From contig JBHPGW010000003.1 in the NCBI GenBank assembly GCA_042569785.1, positions 29,136 to 93,135 of the forward strand: 64,000 bases of DNA, read 5' to 3'. Origin of the DNA: JBHPGW01 sp042569785 (GTDB lineage Bacteria; Planctomycetota; Phycisphaerae; Sedimentisphaerales; Anaerobacaceae). This document shows positions 1 to 8,865 of the stretch, one piece after another. A model generated the notes under the pieces. It was not told where the DNA came from. It made no database searches and saw nothing but the letters and a program-made list of their open reading frames with translations. Numbering within the stretch: position 1 is the stretch's first letter; every line of letters begins with the position of its first letter. The translations under genes were made by a program, and so were the position numbers.

Positions 1-117
1 GCCTGCGGTTATAAAGAGGTATGCGGCGGATGCCGCGGCAGAGCTTACGCGGCAACTGGCAACTATATGGCAGAGGAACCATTTTGTGTTTATATTCCAC
101 CACGCACAGTTCATTAA
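1..117 (+). CDS. Radical SAM/SPASM-family protein, C-terminal fragment (cut by window edge)
   Basis: Frame 1 is open from the first base to a TAA at 115-117 and encodes 38 residues. The fragment contains a CGGCR motif followed by RAYAATGNY and then EEPFC. This cysteine-rich tail is typical of the C-terminal iron-sulfur (SPASM-like) region of radical SAM proteins of the heme d1/AhbC-AhbD/NirJ type and of related peptide-modifying enzymes. The catalytic CxxxCxxC domain would lie upstream, outside the window, so the substrate cannot be named. The gene converges on the sialidase gene. The call rests on motif recognition in a short fragment. Confidence 0.7.
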   Translation, partial: ACGYKEVCGGCRGRAYAATGNYMAEEPFCVYIPPRTVH

Positions 118-182
118 TACTACATGGATAACTTTTTATTTTATTCAAACTTACCTATTTCTTTGAAATCTGTCAGTTTGAA

Positions 183-2705
183 TCACTTACCTATTGGCGG
201 CAGATCGGAAAGTTCTACAAACGTTCCTCGGATATACGGTATCCCGAAAAGATGCTTGCCCGGCTCACCATCAGCGCCATCATCAGTATAATTAACCACA
301 AATATCCGCCCATCATCAAGCTGAGTCCAGCCGGAATACCCCTGTTCGTGACCGTTGACGGTAGCCTCAACCTCGATCACATGGTCAAGCTGATACTGGT
401 CAGGAAAACCATCCTTGCTCGCCGACCATAAAATTTCCATCCTCTTCTTTGTATGCGGATCGTCGAGCACAACATCAAACCTCTTCCAGATACTATAGCC
501 GGTAACTTCAGGCTTGATATGATGCAGATAAACATCAGGGTCGGTATTCATTACATCGCCGTCATTGTTCCAACTGCCGTACTTTTCGTTACCAAACCCA
601 AGAGCATAGTAACTCGTTTGCCCACTGGTTGGCCCTGAAAAATTGATCTTTGCACCGCTGTACCCTTTAAGCCGATTATCACCTTTATCCGTATTGATCC
701 TCATTACTCCATCGACATACAGCTTCATCAGTTTGCGATTACTAACGATTCGATAGGTATGAAATTTTCCTGGTTTAACCTCTACACGCAGCGACTGATC
801 ATGAGCCATCACAACATGATCGGTAAACACCCGCAGCTTACCGGCAAATGGAACTGATATCGTAGCGGCTCTGCCGTCATTGCGAACCACTTTAACCTCA
901 GCGGTGACATCGACTGTACTGTCTTCGGTATCCTGTGGCCGAACAATATAATGAGTAAACTGACCGCGTATCCCGTCGCTGTCAATATGAAGCATCCCGT
1001 CTTTGAGCCCGACACTGTCACGGTCATTAATATGCCCGCCTGTCGGACGAGCCTCGGTTGTGTCAAGCGGATCGCCAACAAAAGCCCGCAGCGATGCGCG
1101 ACCAACTCCGAACCTGTAAGTAACCATCACACGTCCGTCTTTCAAAAGCCCAGCACACGTCCTGCCGGTAATCGGGAAAGGCAGGTCCTGAACTTCCCAC
1201 GTCTTACCCATATCATCCGAAAACGCTTTAACACCCACCATGCCTTCGTCACGCCATTCACGAGCATAGATAAGCAGTCGACCATCGTCCATTTCGATTA
1301 TAGTCGCCTCGGAAAGATTGTTAGGCGGAAAATGCAGCAAATCCGACCAGAATTCCCACGTTTGTCCGCGATCTGTCGAACGATAGAACTCAAGCTGTTC
1401 CGGATCCGTCATCCCTGTCTTTGCTGAACCGCCAATCCACGAACCGGTCAACATCCACGAGCCATCGGAAAGTTCAGTGATTCGGCTTTGAACGCAAGCT
1501 CCCTTGCCTCCGATTTCCGTTGGCTTGCACCATCGCTCATTCGTCCATGTCTTCCCGCCATCGGTACTGTCGAACATCGCTATCGGAAAACTTCTGCTAT
1601 TATCATCATACATATACCCGTAAACATCCGTTGTCAGCAGCAGCGTCCCGTCCTTTAACTTTTGTATACGTGGACAGTTCGAGTTAAGCCCGGTAGCAAT
1701 TTCCGGCTTCGACCAGGTCTTGCCAAGATCATAACTGTGAGACATCGAAACTCCGCCTCGTCCGCCAGTATGAGCGCCGTTGCGCCAGACGCTGATCAAA
1801 TGATCATGCCCCGCTAATGTCACATCACAAAAACCATAATGTTCTCTCGGCTTACGAGCGATAGTAACATGCTTTCCAGGCTTGCGCCAGGTAGAACGCA
1901 TCGACTGAAATTTAAACCCGCGTCCAGGCCCAACCACACGGTCCTTTTTCGCAAGCCGATGAGGACGCACTTTTTCACCAACCGCCCATACCTTTTTCAG
2001 CACCCGCAAATTCTCTATCGCAGGCCCATTAACATACTGCTCAACCTGAACCTCATTTAACTTTTCAGCCGTTTGTGTTAACGTTACATTCTCAGCCAAC
2101 AGGAACCAGTCATCATCCCCTCGTCCGCTAACCCAGGCTGTCATTTTCTTTGATTCAAGATTAATCCGAATCTTAAAATCATAAGCGGTATTCGCCCGTG
2201 CATGCCCGCCGAAATAATCTATATAGCCATCAGTCACCCAGGGCTTGACATAAGCCTTATCCGCATGACCGTTAGGCTTAGCAAGCCCAAATCGCAGAAC
2301 AGTAACAAACTCATCGCCGTCTCTCTGGGCTAATGTCACCGTCTCAAGATACCTCGACCCCAGCGTCGAACCGATCTTACCTTTCCTGGGATCACCTGTT
2401 TTTTTACCAACCGTTTTCACCGATTCTTCCGGCCCAAGCCCTGTAAGCTTACCTGCCCACGTCTCATGGACCAATTCAGCTTCAGGATTCCATTGCGGCA
2501 CACCATCGACCAGTTTGATAGGATTGGTATCGCCCATCTTAAAAGTAGCATAGATATAAACTTGCCCCTTCACCGCCTTTATAGATTTCACCGTAAGAAA
2601 TTCAGACTTCGCTGTCCTCTCAAACGAAAGCCCCTTAGCCAACAAACAGTTACCGCAAACCAAAGCAACAACCAAAGCAACCACTATCATTTTTAGATTC
2701 TTCAT
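183..2705 (-). CDS. Secreted BNR-repeat sialidase-like glycosidase
   Basis: An 840-residue protein with an N-terminal hydrophobic signal (MKNLKMIVVALVVALV, then a Cys-Gly-Asn-Cys stretch), so it is exported. The central part carries four Asp boxes of the form SxDxGxTW at about residues 324-331, 380-387, 443-450 and 496-503, the hallmark of six-bladed sialidase/neuraminidase propellers (GH33-like). About 250 residues before the propeller and about 250 after it look like beta-sandwich, lectin-like modules. Family members release terminal sialic acid or related sugars, but the Asp-box fold alone does not fix the substrate. An in-frame extension to 2822 exists. I chose the ATG at 2705 because AGGGG precedes it at good spacing, the signal peptide starts there, and a promoter lies inside the extension. 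Confidence 0.85.
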   Translation of the reverse strand: MKNLKMIVVALVVALVCGNCLLAKGLSFERTAKSEFLTVKSIKAVKGQVYIYATFKMGDTNPIKLVDGVPQWNPEAELVHETWAGKLTGLGPEESVKTVGKKTGDPRKGKIGSTLGSRYLETVTLAQRDGDEFVTVLRFGLAKPNGHADKAYVKPWVTDGYIDYFGGHARANTAYDFKIRINLESKKMTAWVSGRGDDDWFLLAENVTLTQTAEKLNEVQVEQYVNGPAIENLRVLKKVWAVGEKVRPHRLAKKDRVVGPGRGFKFQSMRSTWRKPGKHVTIARKPREHYGFCDVTLAGHDHLISVWRNGAHTGGRGGVSMSHSYDLGKTWSKPEIATGLNSNCPRIQKLKDGTLLLTTDVYGYMYDDNSRSFPIAMFDSTDGGKTWTNERWCKPTEIGGKGACVQSRITELSDGSWMLTGSWIGGSAKTGMTDPEQLEFYRSTDRGQTWEFWSDLLHFPPNNLSEATIIEMDDGRLLIYAREWRDEGMVGVKAFSDDMGKTWEVQDLPFPITGRTCAGLLKDGRVMVTYRFGVGRASLRAFVGDPLDTTEARPTGGHINDRDSVGLKDGMLHIDSDGIRGQFTHYIVRPQDTEDSTVDVTAEVKVVRNDGRAATISVPFAGKLRVFTDHVVMAHDQSLRVEVKPGKFHTYRIVSNRKLMKLYVDGVMRINTDKGDNRLKGYSGAKINFSGPTSGQTSYYALGFGNEKYGSWNNDGDVMNTDPDVYLHHIKPEVTGYSIWKRFDVVLDDPHTKKRMEILWSASKDGFPDQYQLDHVIEVEATVNGHEQGYSGWTQLDDGRIFVVNYTDDGADGEPGKHLFGIPYIRGTFVELSDLPPIGK

Positions 2706-2747
2706 AGTTAACCCCTTTTCAGTTAATAATAAGTTTGCGTTTCGACC

Positions 2748-2777
2748 ATTATATCGCCATCGCCCATTACAAGCCAA
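2748..2777 (-). promoter_or_regulatory. Sigma70-like promoter of the sialidase gene
   Basis: On the minus strand TTGGCT (2777-2772) is followed after 18 bases by TATAAT (2753-2748). The predicted start of transcription near 2741 leaves a leader of about 36 bases with an AGGGG ribosome site before the ATG at 2705. The -10 box is perfect; the -35 box is weak. Confidence 0.5.
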
Positions 2778-2811
2778 TCCTTTTTCATTCGCCATTTTAC
2801 GCGCGCAATAC

Positions 2812-2840
2812 TTGCATTTCACTCCTTTGGCAGGTATAAT
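2812..2840 (+). promoter_or_regulatory. Sigma70-like promoter of the GH42/GH14-like gene
   Basis: TTGCAT (2812-2817), a 17-base spacer and a perfect TATAAT (2835-2840) lie 36 bases before the ATG at 2877. With the oppositely directed promoter at 2748-2777 this makes a compact divergent control region for the two carbohydrate genes, so a shared regulator could act here. No clear operator palindrome was seen. Confidence 0.6.
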
Positions 2841-2876
2841 CCAAAGCCGAACAGTTATTAAGGCAAAGGCTTTTTT

Positions 2877-4688
2877 ATGGAAAAGATGATATTAAGTTCA
2901 AATATGAACGACACCTGGTTCCCGTCCATGGACGAGCCGCCTCTGCATTGTTACAAGACCGGCGAATACCTCGACGAAATGCCCGAAGAGGACTTCCCCA
3001 TTCTGCGAGAGCTTGGCTTCACCTTTCTACAGGTCGAATCGAATCACATCAACACCAACGAAACCGCCCAGAACCAATGGGACTGGAGCGAAGCGGCCGA
3101 CCTATTTACAAAAATAAAAAAGCAGGGCTTCAAGGTGACATACTTTCCTCATTGGCATTGGCCGCCGCAGTGGTACGTAGATTCGAACGACTACACTCGT
3201 GTAAAATGTCTAACCCACGGCAAAACCCTGCCCTGCATATCACTCTGGGACCCAGCCATACTCCCGTGGTTCGAGAGATGTATCAAGCAATTGAAAACTG
3301 ACCAGGCCGACGCTATCGACGCTATCTTCGTTGGCTTTTACGGCGATTACGGCGAAACCCAATACCCCGTAGGCGAACCGTACAGTTCAGAAAGATTCGG
3401 CCTGCTTAGAAACTTACCCGATGTCCACATCCACGAAGATTTCTGGTGCGGCGACGAGTTGGCACAAGCCGATTTCAAAAAGTTCATCGAAGATAAATAC
3501 CAAACGATAGAGAATCTAAATTCGACCTACAACTCCAATCATACCAGCTTCGAGCAGATACAATATCCCCAAAAAGATACCGATAAAAAAATAAAACGAG
3601 CAGATTTCATTCAGTGGTACTACCAGAGCATGACAAACTTTTCCGGTGCAGTAGCCGGCCTATACCGAAAGTATTTCCCCGACACACCTTTGATGGTCCC
3701 AATGGGCGGCTTCAAAGAGGACTGCCGACGCGGTACCGACTATACCGCAGTGGTAAAAGCTATGAAGCCTTACAACGTTATCCTAAGAGCTACCTTTGGC
3801 GGCGTAGGAGAGTTCTACAATAACCATACTGTCGCCGCCGAATTTACCGGCACGTATCCGCTATTGAAACGTATCAGTTCCGCCTGCAAACTATACAATC
3901 TGCCTTTATGGGTCGAACCGCCATATCCCCCGCAATCCGATAGCCAAGGCGTTGTCAATCGAATTTTCGAGGCCCTTTCCTGTGGTGCCGCCGGCTACCA
4001 TGAATGGGCACGCACTATCATAACCAATCGCCAAACTTATGAAAAATTCGTTCAATACCTGGTCACAGATACCCCGCAGGTCGAATTGGCCGTTTTCTTC
4101 CCAACCAGCACCCACCGTCAGATGCCAACCCCTTCATACCCTGAAAAATTTTATCAGGGCTGCTCCGACATCAGGGCCATCGCGAACTATGACGTACTCG
4201 ACGAACTTTTAATAAAAGACGACGCTTTGGATTCTTACAGGTTCCTCGTTATTTTTGAGAACGAGATAATTGAAGAGCAGACCCTGCAAAAAATCCACCA
4301 ATGGGTAAAGCAAGGCGGTATCCTGATAACCCACAACGGCATCAAATTAACAACTCTCCAAGGCGATGACACCTTGGGCAATGAACTTGTCCAAACCGTA
4401 ACCAAATCTCTCGGCAAAGGATACACCGTATTTTTCCCCGGCAACTGGGATACCAGAAAACAATATTACGAAGTGATAAGAGAGACTATCTACAACACAA
4501 AAAAACTCGATCCCGCTTTAAAAGCGATCGAAACCTACAACAACGACTGGGTCGATGTTTTTGAAACTGTTTTTCCAGAGAAAGTTGTATTCCTGAACCT
4601 AACCGAACATGACGTCACCAGAATCGTGGCCGGCCGGAAAATTACCATCGCCGCAGGTTCAATAGCCCAAGCCTCTCTTAGCAAATAA
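2877..4688 (+). CDS. Cytoplasmic glycoside hydrolase, clan A type (GH42/GH14-like)
   Basis: A 603-residue protein without a signal peptide. The N-terminal part has the look of a TIM-barrel glycosidase: RELGFTFLQVE near residue 44, then WDW and HWHWPPQWY. A GFYGDYGETQYP motif near residues 153-164 offers Glu160 as a likely acid/base, and LWVEPPYP near residue 344 offers Glu347 as a possible nucleophile. The C-terminal third (about 400-510) resembles the amidotransferase-like domain of GH42 beta-galactosidases, ending in a GGILITHNG strand. Proteins of this sort are often named family 14 or beta-galactosidase-like in Planctomycetes; the true sugar is unknown. It is divergent from the sialidase gene, which suggests intracellular processing of the oligosaccharide that the sialidase helps release. 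Confidence 0.7.
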   Translation: MEKMILSSNMNDTWFPSMDEPPLHCYKTGEYLDEMPEEDFPILRELGFTFLQVESNHINTNETAQNQWDWSEAADLFTKIKKQGFKVTYFPHWHWPPQWYVDSNDYTRVKCLTHGKTLPCISLWDPAILPWFERCIKQLKTDQADAIDAIFVGFYGDYGETQYPVGEPYSSERFGLLRNLPDVHIHEDFWCGDELAQADFKKFIEDKYQTIENLNSTYNSNHTSFEQIQYPQKDTDKKIKRADFIQWYYQSMTNFSGAVAGLYRKYFPDTPLMVPMGGFKEDCRRGTDYTAVVKAMKPYNVILRATFGGVGEFYNNHTVAAEFTGTYPLLKRISSACKLYNLPLWVEPPYPPQSDSQGVVNRIFEALSCGAAGYHEWARTIITNRQTYEKFVQYLVTDTPQVELAVFFPTSTHRQMPTPSYPEKFYQGCSDIRAIANYDVLDELLIKDDALDSYRFLVIFENEIIEEQTLQKIHQWVKQGGILITHNGIKLTTLQGDDTLGNELVQTVTKSLGKGYTVFFPGNWDTRKQYYEVIRETIYNTKKLDPALKAIETYNNDWVDVFETVFPEKVVFLNLTEHDVTRIVAGRKITIAAGSIAQASLSK

Positions 4689-4732
4689 TTTCCCCTGTTT
4701 TTTAAGTATTTTCTGTGATTTTATTTTACTTA

Positions 4733-4743
4733 CCCCCCCCCCC
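4733..4743. repeat. Homopolymer tract of eleven C
   Basis: Eleven consecutive C lie between the convergent stop codons of the hydrolase and metallo-hydrolase genes. It is outside any coding frame and not near a promoter. It could be length-variable in the population or an assembly or sequencing artefact. Confidence 0.9.
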
Positions 4744-4789
4744 GAAATTACGATATTACTCAAACTAACCGATGGCCAATTTGAGAAAA

Positions 4790-5614
4790 TTACAAATCGT
4801 TTCGGTTTAGGATCAGGCGTTGGGCGTGTTGGCAGATTTTTGTTTGCAGGTGCGGGTACTTGACTTTCATGTATTCGGTGAAAAGTTTGGGATCCTCGCT
4901 GTTATCGGCGAACATGTCGTAGTGGCCGGGTAGAGTTAGTTTAGACTCGATAGCGCCTGCCAGGTCAGCAGCTTCCTGGTATGTCATGCAGCCAATACAT
5001 CCGCGTGCCAGGCGGACGGCGTCACGGCCATTGATCGGCAGCATCGACAGGTCAATTGAGAATTGCTTTAATTTGGTTTGCAGTCCTTCGTAAATGCAGC
5101 AGTCACCGCAATGGTATAGGTAAAAGCCGTCCGCTTCGATGACATATCCCATGTATGGATAGAGGCCTGTGTTTTCATCGCGTTCGAGCAGTTCGTGTGC
5201 TGAGGCAATGCCTGTAATTTTTAGGCCCTTTAGCTGGGTGGTTTGGCAGTCGTTTATTCCGATAAATCTTTCGGCAGGGATATTTAAGTCTTCGGCAAGA
5301 TCGGTTCGCAGCAGTTCGGGGACAACGAAAGTTGCCTGTGGTGATGCCTTTGCCAGGGCCGGCCAGGATTGGCGGTCGATATGGTCTTTGTGATCGTGAG
5401 TGCCAAAAACGATGTCAGCGTTATTGGCAAATTCAGGCGGTATCAAGAGGGGTATCTGTCGTCTCGGGTGCGGTGAAAAAAAGACGTCGAGGTAGATCAC
5501 GGTTTGGGCGGTTTTAATAATGTATCCCTGCTGGCCTGCCCACCATAAAGCGACCTGGCCCGGGGGAAGCTGAGTTAAATCGATCTGAGCCAGAAGTTCT
5601 TTTCCAGTAAGCAT
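4790..5614 (-). CDS. MBL-fold metallo-hydrolase, UlaG-like
   Basis: A 274-residue protein with the metal-binding signature GTHDHKDHID around residues 71-80 (HxHxDH), the key motif of the metallo-beta-lactamase fold. Later histidines in YLYHCGDCC and LPGHYDMF fit the remaining metal ligands. Overall it resembles UlaG-like lactonases, which hydrolyse L-ascorbate 6-phosphate, and related Zn hydrolases of unknown substrate. It has no signal peptide, so it is cytoplasmic. AAAGGA sits 6 bases before the ATG. The gene lies beside carbohydrate genes, which fits a sugar-phosphate lactone substrate, but that is only inference. Confidence 0.8.
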   Translation of the reverse strand: MLTGKELLAQIDLTQLPPGQVALWWAGQQGYIIKTAQTVIYLDVFFSPHPRRQIPLLIPPEFANNADIVFGTHDHKDHIDRQSWPALAKASPQATFVVPELLRTDLAEDLNIPAERFIGINDCQTTQLKGLKITGIASAHELLERDENTGLYPYMGYVIEADGFYLYHCGDCCIYEGLQTKLKQFSIDLSMLPINGRDAVRLARGCIGCMTYQEAADLAGAIESKLTLPGHYDMFADNSEDPKLFTEYMKVKYPHLQTKICQHAQRLILNRNDL

Positions 5615-5655
5615 TTTTTATCCTTTGACCGCAATTTTAAATATTCATATATTGC

Positions 5656-5684
5656 TTTACAGCCGATATTGTAACTATTACTAT
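5656..5684 (+). promoter_or_regulatory. Sigma70-like promoter of the glycan operon
   Basis: TTTACA (5656-5661), a 17-base spacer and TACTAT (5679-5684) lie 44 bases before the ATG at 5729. The transcript would begin near 5691, which rules out the in-frame TTG at 5690 as the real start of the first gene. Confidence 0.5.
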
Positions 5685-5728
5685 GGTGATTGTCATATAA
5701 TTTTTTAAGTCCTATAAGGGTGTGGTTT

Positions 5729-7378
5729 ATGGAAATAAACGAATTGAATAGAACTGGAAAAGGTGTAAATTTCTGGCTTTGCGGTGGGCTTCTCGTGGTG
5801 CTCTTGATATCGATAATGGGGCGTGAAATAACACGACCATTTTATGGCTTGCACAGTTGGGCCCAGGCCAGCGGGTCATGGGTGAGCAGGTCTCATGTTA
5901 AATACGGGCTTGGCTACACAAAGGGCCTTTCGACCTGGGCGGTAGGTGACCCTCCGACAACAACACCTCGCAGATACTTCGATCATCCTCAACTTGGGAT
6001 ACTGCTCAATGCGGGAGCTATGGCAATATTTGGTGTAAATGAATGGTCGGGTCGTGTGGTTGGGATAGCTTCTTCAATAATAACACTTCTGCTATTTCTG
6101 CGAATATTACGTGGGCTGGTTGATGACAAAACCGCGCTCTTGGCAGGGATGATGTTTGTGGTGTTTCCATTGAGCGGATATTTTGGTTTTGGCGGATGGT
6201 TTGCGACGTTTTCTTTTCTTGCGATCTACTGTTATCTTGTTTTGATCGGGTCGCTAAGTGATGGGCCTCAGCCGAAGGTTTGGCATAAAGTCGGGCTGGC
6301 AGCGGCGCTGTTTCTGATGCTGCAGATAAACTGGGCGGGATTCTTTTACGGCTTCGCTATCGGATCACATTATGTTTTCCGCTGTATTTTTAGTAAGCGT
6401 TTTCCGGATAAATCTCTGCTGGCGATTTTGATAGTCGCTCCTCTTGTGAGCTTTCTTGTTACTCTTACGATTATGGCTGGCGGTTACGACTGGGATGTAA
6501 GTAAGATATTCGAGCTTTTCGTTTGGCGGGCCGGTAAAGGTGAATATAAAGAGGTGATGGAAAAATTCGACTGGGGCAAATGGTTCTCTGTGTTGTGGGG
6601 ATTCGCGGTTACCAATTTTACAAAGCCAGTGCTGATTACAGTACTCCTGTATATGACATTCGGTCAGTTAATGGTCTTTATGCCCGCCCGTTCAGAGGAT
6701 AAAGAGCCGAAAAAATCGAGGCGGTTTCCTCAGTTATGGCTGTTCCTTATTCCGCCTGTGGCATTGCTGCTTACATTCCGCGGTCTGGTGTGGAAACATC
6801 AGTACTGGCAGAGGCCATTTTCGCCTTTCGTGGCGATAGCTGCGGCTTGCGCGGTAATGCTCTTATGGGATATACTCAAAAAATTGCATAGGCAATTGGC
6901 AGTGATTGTTACGGTTGCTCTTGTGGGGGTATTCGTGGCATTTTGTGTGATTGGGACAAATCATTATTTTTATGTGCGATGGCAGCCGGTAGAAAAGATC
7001 AATATGTTCAAAAAGCTTAACGCGATGATCCCTGCGGATAAGCAGCTTTTGAGCTTTGAGGATTTTATCGTTAACCAGCACAGCTCCAAGGGCGGTTTTA
7101 TCAGGCCTGAAATAGCCTGGTACCTTGATAGAGAGATCGTAATGGCCAGAAAAATCGAGGATATTGAACGTCAAGCAGCGACCGGAGAATATCCATATTA
7201 TCTGATTCCCCGGGTAGAGACATTAGCACCTCTTATTAATCAATTGGTGCAAAAATATAAGGTTGCTGATTTCATTTCAGGGGTGAACGGCGAACAAAGC
7301 AAAGATGGTAAATTCTTAAGGGCGGGTATGGTGTCTTATATTGTTTTTGACTTACAGCGCAAGCCACAGAGCAAATAA
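5729..7378 (+). CDS. Polytopic GT-C glycosyltransferase (GT39/ArnT-like)
   Basis: A 549-residue integral membrane protein with about ten to twelve hydrophobic segments, beginning with GVNFWLCGGLLVVLLISIMG. The pattern of a first periplasmic loop (RPFYGLHSWAQ, later YFDHPQLGI) followed by alternating membrane spans is that of GT-C enzymes such as PMT/ArnT, which move a sugar from a polyprenyl-phosphate donor onto an acceptor at the outer face of the membrane. The exact sugar and acceptor cannot be read. I chose the ATG at 5729 because AAGGG precedes it by 8 bases; the upstream in-frame TTG lies in the promoter. It is the first gene of an operon of transferases and methyltransferases. Confidence 0.75.
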   Translation: MEINELNRTGKGVNFWLCGGLLVVLLISIMGREITRPFYGLHSWAQASGSWVSRSHVKYGLGYTKGLSTWAVGDPPTTTPRRYFDHPQLGILLNAGAMAIFGVNEWSGRVVGIASSIITLLLFLRILRGLVDDKTALLAGMMFVVFPLSGYFGFGGWFATFSFLAIYCYLVLIGSLSDGPQPKVWHKVGLAAALFLMLQINWAGFFYGFAIGSHYVFRCIFSKRFPDKSLLAILIVAPLVSFLVTLTIMAGGYDWDVSKIFELFVWRAGKGEYKEVMEKFDWGKWFSVLWGFAVTNFTKPVLITVLLYMTFGQLMVFMPARSEDKEPKKSRRFPQLWLFLIPPVALLLTFRGLVWKHQYWQRPFSPFVAIAAACAVMLLWDILKKLHRQLAVIVTVALVGVFVAFCVIGTNHYFYVRWQPVEKINMFKKLNAMIPADKQLLSFEDFIVNQHSSKGGFIRPEIAWYLDREIVMARKIEDIERQAATGEYPYYLIPRVETLAPLINQLVQKYKVADFISGVNGEQSKDGKFLRAGMVSYIVFDLQRKPQSK

Positions 7379-7384
7379 ACCAAG

Positions 7385-8305
7385 ATGCAAAGCAGTGAAC
7401 TAATAACTATATGCAGTGTTAACTGGTATTCTTATGATTATCTTAATCGGCTATTTGGGAATCTATCGGAAATGGCTGAGTTTAAAGACAGGCTGAGATT
7501 TCTGGTAATTGATAACACTAACGGCCAAGATAAAGAGATTCACAAACTTAGAGAAGATGGTTTTGAAACAGAAATTGTAAATAACGACACCCAGGGGAAA
7601 AAAGGTTCCTACGGACATGCATGCGGCTTGAATGTCGCAATGTCAATTATCAAAACAAAATACGCACTGATAACAGATCCTGACGTATATGTATTTAAAA
7701 ATAAGTGGGACAGCTTTTTGATTGAATTGATCAGCTCGGAAAGAATCGCAGCAGTTGGAACCAGCTTTCCTGAATGGCAGCTTGGGAAATATCATGATTT
7801 TCCTAATCCTGTGTTTTGTTTCTTTAGGACATATGAATATATGCAGTTGGAGCCGGACTGGACACCTTTCGGAGCGAACAGGTTGGTTAAGTGCTGGGAT
7901 TTTTTCAGAAGAAATGTTCTTCGCCTGGGAATAATTATAAACAGAAGGGTATACGAGAAGCACAAACCGATAAGAGTAATCTGGAGCAGGCTTGAAAAGA
8001 TAATCGGGATATGCAGCAGGGATACCGGCTGGCGCATAGCGAAAAAGGCAAGAGAGAATAAAATAAAAGGTGAGGTTTTTAAAGCTACTTTGCCTTCTGA
8101 AAAAATCGAAGGAGACGAGACAGGAATATTAAATCAGTTTGCCAGCGAATTCGAGGTTTACTGTTATGAAAACGAACCGATATTAACCCATAAATATTCA
8201 ACCTGTTCGCGGCTTTGGCGAACCGAAAGAAGCCGAGAAACTGATTACTGGCTTAGTTGTATTGAAAAAACCAAAGATAGTATAACAAAGGGAGATAAGG
8301 TCTGA
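7385..8305 (+). CDS. Glycosyltransferase, GT2/GT-A fold
   Basis: A 306-residue soluble protein. The start (LITICSVNWYSYDYL) matches the first strand of GT-A enzymes, VIDNTNGQD replaces the usual DDGS motif, and ITDPDVYVF near residue 98 is a good metal- and nucleotide-binding DxD. It probably transfers a nucleotide-activated sugar in the cytoplasm to a lipid-linked glycan. It follows the GT-C gene by 6 bases, and its TGA overlaps the next ATG (TGATG), so translation is probably coupled. The C-terminal 120 residues are not a recognised domain. Confidence 0.75.
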   Translation: MQSSELITICSVNWYSYDYLNRLFGNLSEMAEFKDRLRFLVIDNTNGQDKEIHKLREDGFETEIVNNDTQGKKGSYGHACGLNVAMSIIKTKYALITDPDVYVFKNKWDSFLIELISSERIAAVGTSFPEWQLGKYHDFPNPVFCFFRTYEYMQLEPDWTPFGANRLVKCWDFFRRNVLRLGIIINRRVYEKHKPIRVIWSRLEKIIGICSRDTGWRIAKKARENKIKGEVFKATLPSEKIEGDETGILNQFASEFEVYCYENEPILTHKYSTCSRLWRTERSRETDYWLSCIEKTKDSITKGDKV

Positions 8306-8865
8306 TGCATTTGACGAGATATAGTATGTATAAAAGCATACGCAAAGAGCTGCATGGTTCACTTAGCGGCAAGATTCTCGATGTTAGCAGTTCGGGATCT
8401 TTTACTTCAATGATCGATGCTGACAACAGCGAAGTAACCGAAACAAGTTATCCTGAAGTCGACATGCAGAGTTTGCCTTTTGATGAAGGTTCTTTTGATG
8501 TAGTTATAAGTGACCAAGTGATCGAACATTTGGAAAATCCGCAAAAAGCTATTGATGAATCATATCGGGTTCTGAAAAAAGGTGGTATGGCAATCCACAC
8601 AAGCTGCTTTATAAACAGTATTCACGAACCGACTCCGGATTACTGGAGATTTACGCTTAAAGCATTAGAGTATCTATGCAGAGACTTTTCTGAAATTATT
8701 GTGAGTCAAGGTTGGGGCAATAGAATAGCAATACTTATATGTTTTTACTTTAAAAAGCTTCGTTTTCTAAAAATAAAAGATACCGGCTTGAGCCTGCTCC
8801 GCAAAATCGCTGAATATAATGAGCCAGGTTTCTCGATAGTCACTTGGATAATAGCTAAAAAATGA
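8305..8865 (+). CDS. Class I SAM-dependent methyltransferase, short, atypical motif I
   Basis: A 186-residue protein of methyltransferase type 11 shape: motif II region EVDMQSLPF, motif III/IV FDVVISDQVIEHLENPQKA, and post-motif VLKKGGMAI. Motif I, normally DVGCGxG, reads DVSSSGSF, so the glycine-rich SAM loop is altered. Such proteins are common inside O-antigen and exopolysaccharide clusters, where they methylate sugars or modify the chain end. It overlaps the gene before by one base and the gene after by four. Confidence 0.75.
   Translation: MHLTRYSMYKSIRKELHGSLSGKILDVSSSGSFTSMIDADNSEVTETSYPEVDMQSLPFDEGSFDVVISDQVIEHLENPQKAIDESYRVLKKGGMAIHTSCFINSIHEPTPDYWRFTLKALEYLCRDFSEIIVSQGWGNRIAILICFYFKKLRFLKIKDTGLSLLRKIAEYNEPGFSIVTWIIAKK

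Noticed and set aside
143..195. ATTCAAAC/GTTTGAAT pairing and a repeated CTTACCTATT at the end of the sialidase gene
   Set aside because: Loop is 25 bases and no T run follows on either strand, so a terminator is not supported; the 10-base repeat is too short to interpret.
951..1427. 158-codon frame on the plus strand inside the sialidase gene
   Set aside because: Antisense to a clear protein with Asp boxes; no ribosome site and no family likeness.
5690..5728. TTG start giving 13 more residues for the GT-C enzyme
   Set aside because: Lies at the predicted transcription start and lacks a ribosome site; the ATG at 5729 has AAGGG.
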